The position numbers and the translations under genes were made by a program. Positions 9,692 to 16,995 of a stretch of 64,000 nucleotides of DNA are shown piece after piece. Origin of the DNA: RGIG1934 sp045122895 (GTDB lineage Bacteria > Bacillota > Clostridia > Lachnospirales > Lachnospiraceae). The stretch spans positions 8,470-72,469 of the forward strand of contig JBGVIE010000047.1 of NCBI GenBank assembly GCA_045122895.1, written 5' to 3'. The notes beneath the pieces were generated by a model. It was not told the origin of the DNA. It was given only the letters and a program-made list of their open reading frames with translations, and made no database searches. The first letter of the stretch is position 1. Every line of letters begins with the position of its first letter.

Positions 9692-10873
9692 ATGGATAAG
9701 AGAAATCAAAACAAGAAACAGCAACTTAATAAGCAGATTTGCCCGTACAGTAAGTCGTGTGGCGGATGTAAATATATTGATGGAGAATACAAGGAGTCTC
9801 TTAAGAAAAAGCAGGCAACGGTGGAGAGGCTGATTGGAAAATACTGCACTGTAAAGCAGATTCTTGGAATGAAGAATCCGTATCATTACAGGAATAAGGT
9901 TAATGCAGCTTTTGCCAGAACGAGAAAAGGTCAGATTGTTTCCGGTATGTATGAGGCAAAGAGCCATCAGGTAGTAAACATTGATTCCTGTCTTATCGAG
10001 AAAGAAGTGGCAGACAGCATCATAAGAGACATACGCGATTTGGCAAAATCTTTTAAAATTCAGATATATAATGAAGATACAGGATATGGACTTTTAAGGC
10101 ATGTGATGGTACGAGTAGGACACGTAACAGGACAGGTGCTGGTTGTCATAGTTCTTCGTTCACCGGTTATGCCATCAAAGAACAATTTTGCAAAGGCACT
10201 TAGGAAGCTTCATCCTGAGATTACTTCTATTGTCCTTAATGTCAATGACAAGAATGACAGTATGGTGCTTGGAAAAAGAGATATTCCCATATATGGCAGA
10301 GGTTATATAGAAGATGAACTGTGTGGGCTTAAATTCAGAATTTCACCGCAGTCATTTTATCAGATAAATTCAGAGCAGACAGAAAAGCTGTACAAAAAAG
10401 CCATAAGTCTTGCCAGGCTTAATGGCAATGAGCGTGTTATTGATGCTTACTGTGGAATCGGTACGATTGGTATGGTAGCTTCAAAGCAGGCAGGCGAGGT
10501 TATAGGTGTAGAGCTTAATAAGGATGCAGTTAGAGACGCTATAAACAATGCAAAAGCGAATGGAATAAAGAACATACGATTTGTGTGTGATGATGCGTCG
10601 GATTTCATGGTAAAAATGGCAGCAGCAGGTGAAAAGGCAGATGTTGTGATTATGGATCCGCCAAGAGCAGGAAGCACGGAAGTGTTTATGAAATCTGTTA
10701 TAAAGCTGTCGCCTCAAAGGGTTGTGTATGTGTCATGTAACCCGGAGACACTTTCAAGGGATTTAGAGTTCTTTACAAAGAATGGTTATGTGGCAGAAAG
10801 CGCGTGGCCTGTTGATATGTTCTGTTTTTCGGAGCACGTGGAGACGGTAGTATTGATGTCAAAGGTGAAATAG
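9692..10873 (+). CDS. rlmD: 23S rRNA (uracil-C5) methyltransferase, RlmD/RumA family
   Basis: This SAM-dependent enzyme forms 5-methyluridine in 23S rRNA (U1939 in E. coli). The N-terminus has the iron-sulfur cysteines CPYSKSCGGC. The SAM motif is DAYCGIGTIGM, DPPRAGS follows, and the catalytic cysteine is in VYVSCNPETLSRDL. The C-terminus EHVETVVLMSK is the highly conserved family end. No TRAM domain precedes the cysteine cluster, so it is a short (393-residue) form. The 3' end of this gene is a known integration target of conjugative elements in Firmicutes, and here the accessory island begins directly after it. The exact target uracil cannot be told from sequence. Confidence 0.9.
   Translation: MDKRNQNKKQQLNKQICPYSKSCGGCKYIDGEYKESLKKKQATVERLIGKYCTVKQILGMKNPYHYRNKVNAAFARTRKGQIVSGMYEAKSHQVVNIDSCLIEKEVADSIIRDIRDLAKSFKIQIYNEDTGYGLLRHVMVRVGHVTGQVLVVIVLRSPVMPSKNNFAKALRKLHPEITSIVLNVNDKNDSMVLGKRDIPIYGRGYIEDELCGLKFRISPQSFYQINSEQTEKLYKKAISLARLNGNERVIDAYCGIGTIGMVASKQAGEVIGVELNKDAVRDAINNAKANGIKNIRFVCDDASDFMVKMAAAGEKADVVIMDPPRAGSTEVFMKSVIKLSPQRVVYVSCNPETLSRDLEFFTKNGYVAESAWPVDMFCFSEHVETVVLMSKVK
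10838..10848 (+). repeat. possible attachment core in the rlmD 3' end
   Basis: GTGGAGACGGT here is repeated at 15414-15424. There it again encodes HVETV inside a fragment resembling an RlmD C-terminus. The pair could be the boundaries of an old insertion at rlmD. The match is short (11 bases). Confidence 0.35.
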
Positions 10874-11043
10874 AGAATATTAAAAAAGGCTTAAAATAAA
10901 GGCTTTCAAGGATAAAGGTCACATTTTAGTATGCGGCTTTTAACTCTTATATTTGATGTAGGGGGAAACTTGTCCATTGAGCGAAAATGGTAGGTGCTTT
11001 TATTGAAATTTAAATGATAAAACAACATAAGGTAAATAGAAAA

Positions 11044-11397
11044 TCAGAAACCCAGATTCTTGTTTAGAGCATCAAGTTCCTGCTCTGTAAGATAATTTTT
11101 TGCAACTTCAATATCGGAACGATGGATTTCATCATGTGCCCATGAGGTGAGCCCCATATTTTCTTTTTCAGCGTTTGCTCGTTCAAAGATAACCTCAGCG
11201 GCAGTATGTTTATGAGCGGCCCAGTGCATTTTATTCTGCACCTGCTTAAAGAAGAGTACAGAGCTTTCCGCACGAGGGTCATAGTCGATACTGGCCGCAT
11301 AGATTTCTAGCACTTTTCGCCAGAAGACTTTTTCTGAGGAACGGATATCTCTGATACGGGCAAGTAATTCATCAAAATAATTACCACCGCCTGCAAG
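11044..11397 (-). pseudogene. RhuM-family protein, C-terminal fragment
   Basis: The minus-strand frame reads GGGNYFDELLARIRDIRSSE and continues through WRKVLEIYAASIDYDPRAES, QNKMHWAAHKHTAAEVIFER and AKNYLTEQELDALNKNLGF. These are conserved blocks of RhuM, a family of unknown function common in mobile islands. Only about 117 residues remain of a usual 330. The frame meets a TAG at 11398-11400, where sequence similarity also stops, so the 5' two thirds were lost. A GTG at 11313 could start an 89-residue product, but it is internal to the conserved region. Confidence 0.75.
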
Positions 11398-11400
11398 CTA

Positions 11401-11745
11401 TGTACGAAGAGTTAACACAACTGTATCTGAATTGATTTTACTTTTAGATTCAGCAAATGTTCATGACTTAAATGGTCTTAGAAAGTGTGCATTAGAAGTG
11501 GAGGTTGCTGATTTATATCTCTTTCCGATTGGGTCTTGCACTTTCTGACAGTTATGTATTTGAAAAAAGAGAAAGTCCTAATTTCGACATGAAAAAACAT
11601 CCCGTGTGAGAAACAACATGGGATGTTGCCACCGACATACGGATATGGGAGAAACAGAAAAGAAGATGAATGATATATGAAATTATAAAAAGAGGTCAGT
11701 TAATAAAAATGCCGTTTGCGGCAAAAAAATTAAACGGAGGTTACT
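11401..11745. other. non-coding, degenerate gap
   Basis: No frame of convincing length or family resemblance was found. The stretch contains a loose inverted repeat (AGAAAGTGTGCA near 11477 against TGCACTTTCT near 11550) and a minus-strand terminator. It lies between the broken RhuM gene and the frameshifted ATPase and looks like recombination debris. Confidence 0.5.
11588..11628 (-). terminator. orphan intrinsic terminator
   Basis: Read on the minus strand, AACATCCCATGT pairs with ACACGGGATGTT around an 8-base loop and is followed by a T6 tract. No minus-strand gene lies upstream of it, so it appears to be left over from a lost gene. Confidence 0.5.
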
Positions 11746-13048
11746 ATGGAAATAAATAGAGATGTATACCTTGAGCGACTTATTGTTAGAAAACATAATG
11801 GATTTATTAAAGTAATAACCGGGGATACGAAGATGTGGAAAATCGTATCTGTTAAATACATTGTTTTATAATCATTTGAAAAGTGAAAATATAGCAGAGG
11901 ATCATATTATTAAGTTTGCCTTTGATACAGCACAGGATTTAATAAAAATAGGAGAAGACCCTATTATTCTCGACAACGAAAAGGAAAATCGAAAAGTGGA
12001 TCCTTCCAAGTTTCTTAACTGGTTAATGCCACAGATAAAAGGTGATGAAATGCATTATCTTTTATTGGATGAGGTGCAGAAGCTAGGTGCATTTGAGTCG
12101 GTATTGAATGGTTTCCTTCGTAATAGCAATGTGGATGTTTATGTTACGGGTAGTAATTCTAAGTTCTTATCAAAGGACATATTGACTGAATTTGAGGGCA
12201 GAGGAGATGAGATCCATGTCCTTCCTTTATCATTCTCGGAATATTATGCTTTCAAGCAGGGCGAAAAAGGGGATGCCTATGATGATTACTCTGTGTATGG
12301 CGGACTTCCGGCAGTTGCACTCATGACAACTGAAGAACAGAAGACGAACTATTTGATCTCACAGATGACGAATGTATATCTTAGAGATATCATTCTTAGA
12401 TATTCAGTACAGGATGAAACTGTACTTGGTGAGGTAATGGATGTAATTGCATCGGGAATTTCTACATTAACAAATCCTAGAAAAATAGCCAGTACAATGA
12501 ATTCAGTTCACGGAACGACTACATGCGATACAACGGTTGATAAGTATATTGGCTATGCGGAAGAAGCTTTTATTCTCAACCGTGTAAAAAGATATAATGT
12601 TAAGGGAAGAAAATATATTGGTACACCGTATAAAATATATTTTGAGGATATAGGACTCAGAAATGCACGGTTAGCTTTCAGGCAGATTGAAGAAACTCAC
12701 ATTATGGAAAATATCATCTACAATGAATTAAGGTTTCGAGGTTACCAGGTAGATGTTGGAACAGTGGAATCAAGGGAAAAGGATGCTGATGGAAAAGATG
12801 TGCGTGTGCAGAGAGAGATTGATTTTATAGCCACTTTGGGAAGTAAGAAGTATTATATTCAGTCGGCTTATGCAATCCCAAATAAAGAAAAGTATGAGCA
12901 GGAGACCATATCATTTGAACGCACTATGGATTCTTTCAAAAAGATTATTATTGTCGAGAAGAGTATGAAACCTCGTTATGATGAGAATGGTTATTTGATG
13001 ATGGGCGTGAAAGAATTTTTATTGGATGCAAACAGCCTGCTTGTCTGA
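11746..13048 (+). pseudogene. AAA ATPase with DUF4143 domain, frameshifted in Walker A
   Basis: The gene starts at ATG 11746 behind CGGAGG and encodes MEINRDVYLERLIVRKHNG and then VITG. The frame then breaks at a GGGG run (11821-11824). Removing one G gives GIRRCGKSYLLNTLFYNHLK, a Walker A motif, continuing in the frame that stays open to 13048. Downstream features match the family: LLDEVQKLGAFESVLNGFL (Walker B region), VYVTGSNSKFLS (sensor 1), LPLSFSEYY, and a C-terminal DUF4143/nuclease-like part ending in MKPRYDENGYLMMG. Restored length is about 433 residues, normal for this group. The break could be a real inactivation, a phase-variable slip or a sequencing error. Such ATPases are common in islands and have no settled function. 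Confidence 0.85.
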
Positions 13049-13095
13049 TTAAGCTGATTGATACAACAACTGAATTTTTGATACAAAAATTGATT

Positions 13096-13602
13096 TGCAT
13101 TATATAAGGAAACGTCACAGGAAAAGGAATTTTCTTATAACGGATTATCAATAGAAGAAGCAGTGCGTCATATTGCAAATTTTTTATACCTAAAATCGGT
13201 ATATGATAAGGCAGCGCTGACAAATCAAACCGAAATCCAAACATTGCATGCTCAAACAGATGGAAACAATCCGTCTTGATGAAGCTGTAGCAAAGAATCT
13301 TACTTCACTTAATGAAAAGCTGGAGAAGGAGAACAGAGAATGGACTAAATGAGAATATCAGCCAGATGCAAAGGAGCGGTTCCGCACAGCTTAATCAGTA
13401 CAATGCAAAGGTGGTCATAGCTTTAAATCAGGACAATCTCACAGATGAGCAGAATACCAAGATTTCCACAGCATCTGAGCTTGTAAATAATTCATGGCAG
13501 AAATTCCAGACACAGGTAAAAGATATTATTCAGATGATTGCAGATAATAATACATCAGCAGATATCGACCAGCTGAAAAGGGAAGCAGCGGCTTTTGCTT
13601 GA
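13096..13602 (+). pseudogene. unrecognised coiled-coil gene with at least two frameshifts
   Basis: Three frames carry protein-like sequence in succession. They are YNGLSIEEAVRHIANFLY (to 13279), then LDEAVAKNLTSLNEKLEK (from about 13248 to a stop near 13347), then GLNENISQMQ running through ELVNNSWQKFQTQVKDIIQM to 13602. The second shift falls at the run encoding KENRE, where skipping one base joins LEKENRE to GLNENIS. Composition suggests a mostly helical, coiled-coil protein. I do not recognise the family. It follows the broken ATPase. Confidence 0.45.
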
Positions 13603-13632
13603 ATATTTCAAATAATTTACGGAAGAATATAA

Positions 13633-13661
13633 TTGACATAGTTTGTGTCTTAGAAAATAAT
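13633..13661 (+). promoter_or_regulatory. promoter of the AbiEi-like remnant
   Basis: TTGACA (13633-13638) and AATAAT (13656-13661) are 17 bases apart. GACA...TGTC half-sites overlap the -35 box and spacer, as would fit autoregulation by an AbiEi-type antitoxin. Confidence 0.45.
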
Positions 13662-13716
13662 AAACTTAACAAAATAGAATTATATAACCCAAAATGTTAA
13701 GAAAGGAGAAAAGACG

Positions 13717-14337
13717 ATGCTATACAATTATATAAAAGAACATTATAAAGAAGCAGAGCTGATTTTCTTTTCGGATTTGGAGAGAGGATATTACGAAGTC
13801 TGCCTTAAATCAGCAGCTGAAGAAACTCTGTGATAAGGGCTTGTTGCAGAAGTACGACACGGGGGTATATTTTATTCCAAAGAAGACACTACTAAATTCT
13901 ACAATTGGTCCTAATGCAGATATGGTGGCGAGATATCGTTTTATCTCTAAAGGAGATAATATCGATGGTTTCTATGGAGGCAATTCATTTGCTAACCAGA
14001 TAGGGATTACTACACAGGTTCCTCAAGTGGTTGAGATTGTAAGTAATAATACCAACTCGTCAGACAGAGAGGTTCGGATCGGTAACAGAAGATTATATGT
14101 GAGAAAACCAATCGTGCAAATAACAAAAGAGAATGTGTATGTGTTACAGATGCTGGAGCTGTTGAAAATCTTGATGCGTATTTAGATTATTCTTATGTGG
14201 AGGCAAGAGAGAAATTCGCAGAGTATATATCCATTCATGGAATCACAAGAAGTGATGTGGATTTGTATATCAGAAAGTATCCGATGTCTACGTTTAAATA
14301 TTATTATGAATTGGAGTTAGATTATGTACTTGCATAA
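13717..14337 (+). pseudogene. AbiEi-like antitoxin (DUF6088 family), frameshifted
   Basis: ATG 13717 follows AAAGGAG and encodes MLYNYIKEHYKEAELIFFSD. One extra base near 13781-13788 shifts the frame. The correct continuation reads DITKSALNQQLKKLCDKGLL, then YDTGVYFIPKKTLL, FANQIGITTQVPQVVEIVSN and REVRIGNRRLYVRKP. A second shift near 14150 leads to NLDAYLDYSYVEAREKF and the natural end STFKYYYELELDYVLA at 14337. This is the winged-helix antitoxin/transcription factor of AbiE-type (type IV) toxin-antitoxin systems, about 205 residues when restored. It overlaps the start of the toxin remnant by 14 bases, as in intact abiE operons. Confidence 0.7.
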
Positions 14338-14462
14338 AGACAATAGAGAATTATTTCGCGATAGTGATTCTTCAGGAGAATGTTTCTAATCAGAAGGATG
14401 TCAGCAAGAGAATGGCAACAGTGTTGTACCAAATGCAAAGGAATGGTTCAAAGGGAAAGTGA
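14324..14462 (+). pseudogene. AbiEii-like nucleotidyltransferase toxin, N-terminal stub
   Basis: The frame opens MYLHKDNRELFRD, the usual beginning of AbiEii/AbiGii toxins, inside the last codons of the antitoxin remnant. It shifts after RD. The next frame reads VILQENVSNQKDVSKRMATV and stops at 14460-14462. The nucleotidyltransferase core is absent. It is a truncated relic with no possible toxin activity. Confidence 0.5.
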
Positions 14463-14517
14463 CGGCGGATGTGGTGGATTAGGCATAAAACTTGCTGTAA
14501 ATTAACGAGCAAATATG

Positions 14518-14546
14518 TTGAATAATCTGCTGTGGATGTGTATAAT
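14518..14546 (+). promoter_or_regulatory. promoter of the Phd/RelE pair
   Basis: TTGAAT (14518-14523) and TATAAT (14541-14546) are separated by 17 bases, 54 bases before the antitoxin ATG. Confidence 0.6.
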
Positions 14547-14599
14547 CTATTGTAGAAGAAGTAGCATATTATTTCAAATGTATGATTGGAGGAATTGAC

Positions 14600-14854
14600 A
14601 TGCCTAATATTAAACCGATTTCAGATTTAAGAAATTATACCGCAGTTATCAATGAAGTTGCATATGGAAACCGTGTGTATCTCACACGAAACGGACACGG
14701 TCAGTGTGCCATTATAGATATGAAGGAACTTGACGAACTGGACAAGCAGAAAGCACTTTACCAGCTTATGAGCAAGCTGAATGAAGCGGAAATATCTATT
14801 CGTGAGGAAGGAACCTTATCAGCAGATGATTTAGAAAAAGAATTGGGGGTATAG
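14600..14854 (+). CDS. Phd/YefM-type antitoxin
   Basis: This 84-residue protein begins MPNIKPISDLRNYTAVINEV, the DNA-binding N-terminal fold of Phd/YefM antitoxins. VYLTRNGHGQCAIIDMKE follows, which is diagnostic of the family. The C-terminal third is charged and would wrap the toxin. The start at 14600 is preferred because TGGAGG is 7 bases upstream; an in-frame ATG at 14582 has no ribosome-binding site. It ends 3 bases before the toxin start, and the pair appears intact amid broken neighbours. Confidence 0.88.
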   Translation: MPNIKPISDLRNYTAVINEVAYGNRVYLTRNGHGQCAIIDMKELDELDKQKALYQLMSKLNEAEISIREEGTLSADDLEKELGV

Positions 14855-14857
14855 TGA

Positions 14858-15205
14858 TTGAAGAAGGTTGAATATTCCCAGATTGTAAGGCGGAAACTAA
14901 AGAATTTAAGAGCTCGCCTTACAAGTGAATTTGGTGCTGAAGTATCCAGAAAATCCATAAAGCAGATTACAGATGCTGCAAGAGGCTTGGAGGATTTTGA
15001 AGAAAGAGGAATCTCTGTATCATCCATGTATGGCATAGAGTGTGATTACAGATATATTTATGCCGGACGTAATTACTTATTTTATCGAATTGAAAGCGAC
15101 AAGATAATCATTGCGGAAATGTTTGACGAAAGAGAAGATTTTATGTACAAGTTATTTGGCATCGCTACTACGACGCAGGAGTCACTTGATTACTGGGACG
15201 AGTAG
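14858..15205 (+). CDS. RelE/ParE-family toxin
   Basis: This 115-residue member of the RelE/ParE toxin superfamily acts either as a ribosome-dependent mRNA nuclease (RelE) or a gyrase inhibitor (ParE). It has VEYSQIVRRKLKNLRARLTS and a middle GISVSSMYGIECDYRYIYAG. The C-terminal strand YLFYRIESDKIIIAEMFDE is the usual RelE/ParE core end. The start must be TTG 14858, because TGA lies immediately upstream in frame and no ATG precedes conserved sequence. A rare start directly after the antitoxin stop would keep toxin synthesis low and coupled. The subfamily cannot be fixed. Confidence 0.82.
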   Translation: MKKVEYSQIVRRKLKNLRARLTSEFGAEVSRKSIKQITDAARGLEDFEERGISVSSMYGIECDYRYIYAGRNYLFYRIESDKIIIAEMFDEREDFMYKLFGIATTTQESLDYWDE

Positions 15206-15219
15206 GGTGTTAAAATATA

Positions 15220-15234
15220 TAGGTCACGGACCTA
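15220..15234. promoter_or_regulatory. inverted repeat after the toxin gene
   Basis: TAGGTC-ACG-GACCTA is a perfect 6-base inverted repeat followed by A6, 15 bases after the toxin stop. On the minus strand it is followed in turn by a T-rich stretch. It may be an operator or weak terminator. Confidence 0.25.
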
Positions 15235-15260
15235 AAAAACATTCATAGGAGGGCTTGATT

Positions 15261-15455
15261 ATGGCTAATCAGACTGAGCTTTTGAATGTTAGTGATGAGA
15301 TGAAATTAAACGATAAGAAACAGATTATTGAGGGACAGGGGCATGACGAAGAATTGTGTTTTTCTTCATCAGACACTACTGAAGAATTGTATTCTTCGTC
15401 AGCACCCTCACATGTGGAGACGGTCTGTTTACTCTCTAAGAAATGCCCAGTTTAA
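15261..15455 (+). pseudogene. small ORF ending in an RlmD C-terminus-like relic
   Basis: A good ribosome-binding site (AGGAGGG) precedes ATG 15261. The 64-codon frame is acidic and low in complexity (EELCFSSSDTTEELYSSSA), then ends SHVETVCLLSKKCPV. HVETV-LLSK is the conserved C-terminus of RlmD/RumA methyltransferases, the family encoded at 9692-10873. I infer that this is a scar of an element that carried or captured the end of such a gene. Whether the small protein is made is unknown. Confidence 0.4.
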
Positions 15456-15521
15456 GCGGGCTTGAGTGATACTAATTATTTGAGTGTTGTAGGTGTAAAG
15501 AATGTAGATTACCCTGTTTGA

Positions 15522-15626
15522 GAAGGTACTCCAGAATGGATTGAATGGGCTCTGAAGAAAGCTGACTGGTATGAGCCGTCTATAGCGACTGAGGATGAAT
15601 ATCTGGGAAAATATCGGTTTCAATAA
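15522..15626 (+). pseudogene. unrecognised protein fragment
   Basis: After an in-frame stop, the frame EGTPEWIEWALKKADWYEP-SIATEDEYLGKYRFQ ends at 15626. The aromatic-rich, charged composition looks like genuine former coding sequence, and a related piece (NYLSVVGVKNVDY) precedes the stop. I do not recognise the family. Confidence 0.35.
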
Positions 15627-15969
15627 AAGTGTTACAAAATATCGGCGTACCCGCCACATGTTTACAAAATCAAACAGTCTGTACGCCATGTCTTAACCTT
15701 ATGATTGCGGATATTAGCAACATGACAAAGGGTGTGAAAACCCAGTAACCATGCGGGTTAGTGGGTTTTTTTGAAGGATATGTGCCTGTGTTTTTATGAA
15801 CTATTTATGTAACATAAGAAAATATTGGAGCAGGGATGACAGTAATTATTCGCGGGCGCTCGACTTGAATGAGATACTAAGACGTGCGTGAATTGTATCG
15901 AAGGAATGGAATTGCAATTAAGACTCTTGGTTTATTAGTTGAAAATTCACAGATTGTAATATTGAAGCT
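15627..15969. other. intergenic debris before the Wadjet operon
   Basis: No intact gene is visible. The segment holds the terminator at 15738-15772 and, near 15891-15970, a short reading frame ELYRRNGIAIKTLGLLVENS that is probably another gene remnant. No good promoter for the Jet operon could be identified. Confidence 0.45.
15738..15775 (+). terminator. intrinsic terminator
   Basis: AACCCAGTAACC pairs with GGGTTAGTGGGTT (a few mismatches and wobbles) around a short loop and is followed by T7. It insulates the Wadjet operon from upstream transcription. Confidence 0.65.
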
Positions 15970-15984
15970 ATGAGGTGGTTCTCA

Positions 15985-16992
15985 ATGAAGAAAACAAAAA
16001 TATTTTTAAAGGATATAATTAAGGATAACCCGGGTAAAGATTATATGGATGTCTATAAATATATCACAGATTTAATAGACAAAGGTAAGATTAAACCTAT
16101 TAAACATGCAGGGATAAATGGAAAAACTCCTTCTCTTCCTAAAGCTTTCTGGCACTTCGAAGAGGAAAAAGATTACAGTGATGTTTTTGAAGAATTGACA
16201 TATAGAATTCATCCCCTTATAAATACAGAATATTATAAAAAACACCCGGAGAAGTATGCAGAGGACGAACATAATATTAAGCTTTTAAGTGAATATCTCA
16301 AAGACAGATCTGATTTATTAAATATAAGTGAAACTAAAAATGAGCGTAGTTTTGAAATTTTCAGGAAAGAGAAATTTTTTCAGGAAGAGGGAGGTCTTCA
16401 GTTCTGCAAAAGATTAGGAATAAACATTGAGAAACTCTGCTTTTATGAAACGTCGGAACCACTTTCATATTATTCATATTCAAAAAAATCCCAACAGAAC
16501 ATTTTAATAATAGAGAATAAAGATACATTTTATGACATTAGAAGATATATGGAGAGGAATGGAAATGTAATACTTAACAGGGAGTTTGATACATTGATAT
16601 ATGGTGGTGGAAAGAGAATATGGAAGACTTTTTCTGACTATGCACAAGGCGCAGAGTCATATTTTAAAAGTGACAATAATCTGTATTATTTTGGAGATAT
16701 AGATTATGAGGGAATACTAATATATGAGCATCTTGTGGTAATGAACTGGATTAATGCAAATGGAAATGCAGTAAAGATTGAACCATTCGTATCAGCATAT
16801 GAGGCTATGCTTGATAAAGCTGACTGCATAGGTGTTGAAGGATTACCATATACAAAGGAAAAGCAGAATGATAATATAGATAAAGAATTTTTAGATTATT
16901 TTGCTCCGGACAGGAGAAAACAGATACTGCACATTCTGCGAGAGGGCAGGTATATACCACAGGAAATACTTAATGAACACGATTGGGGATAA
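15985..16992 (+). CDS. jetD: Wadjet subunit JetD (Toprim/topoisomerase VI A-like nuclease)
   Basis: JetD is the DNA-cleaving subunit of Wadjet, an SMC-driven system that extrudes loops on small circular DNA and cuts plasmids. The C-terminal half has a Toprim-like fold: a glutamate in ILIIENKDTF (about residue 174) and the DxD in YYFGDIDYEGILIYEHL (about residue 237). The N-terminal half would be the DNA-binding and clamp-contact part. Length is about 335 residues. Start 15985 is chosen because GAGGTGG lies 6 bases upstream; ATG 15970 is possible. The gene leads the operon, three bases before jetA, rather than ending it as in the classic jetABCD order. Function rests on fold motifs and the three SMC-type neighbours. 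Confidence 0.88.
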   Translation: MKKTKIFLKDIIKDNPGKDYMDVYKYITDLIDKGKIKPIKHAGINGKTPSLPKAFWHFEEEKDYSDVFEELTYRIHPLINTEYYKKHPEKYAEDEHNIKLLSEYLKDRSDLLNISETKNERSFEIFRKEKFFQEEGGLQFCKRLGINIEKLCFYETSEPLSYYSYSKKSQQNILIIENKDTFYDIRRYMERNGNVILNREFDTLIYGGGKRIWKTFSDYAQGAESYFKSDNNLYYFGDIDYEGILIYEHLVVMNWINANGNAVKIEPFVSAYEAMLDKADCIGVEGLPYTKEKQNDNIDKEFLDYFAPDRRKQILHILREGRYIPQEILNEHDWG

Positions 16993-16995
16993 CGG

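Noticed and set aside
13248..13602. TelA toxic-anion resistance fragment
   Set aside because: Helical composition suggested it, but no TelA motif could be matched, so it is left unnamed.
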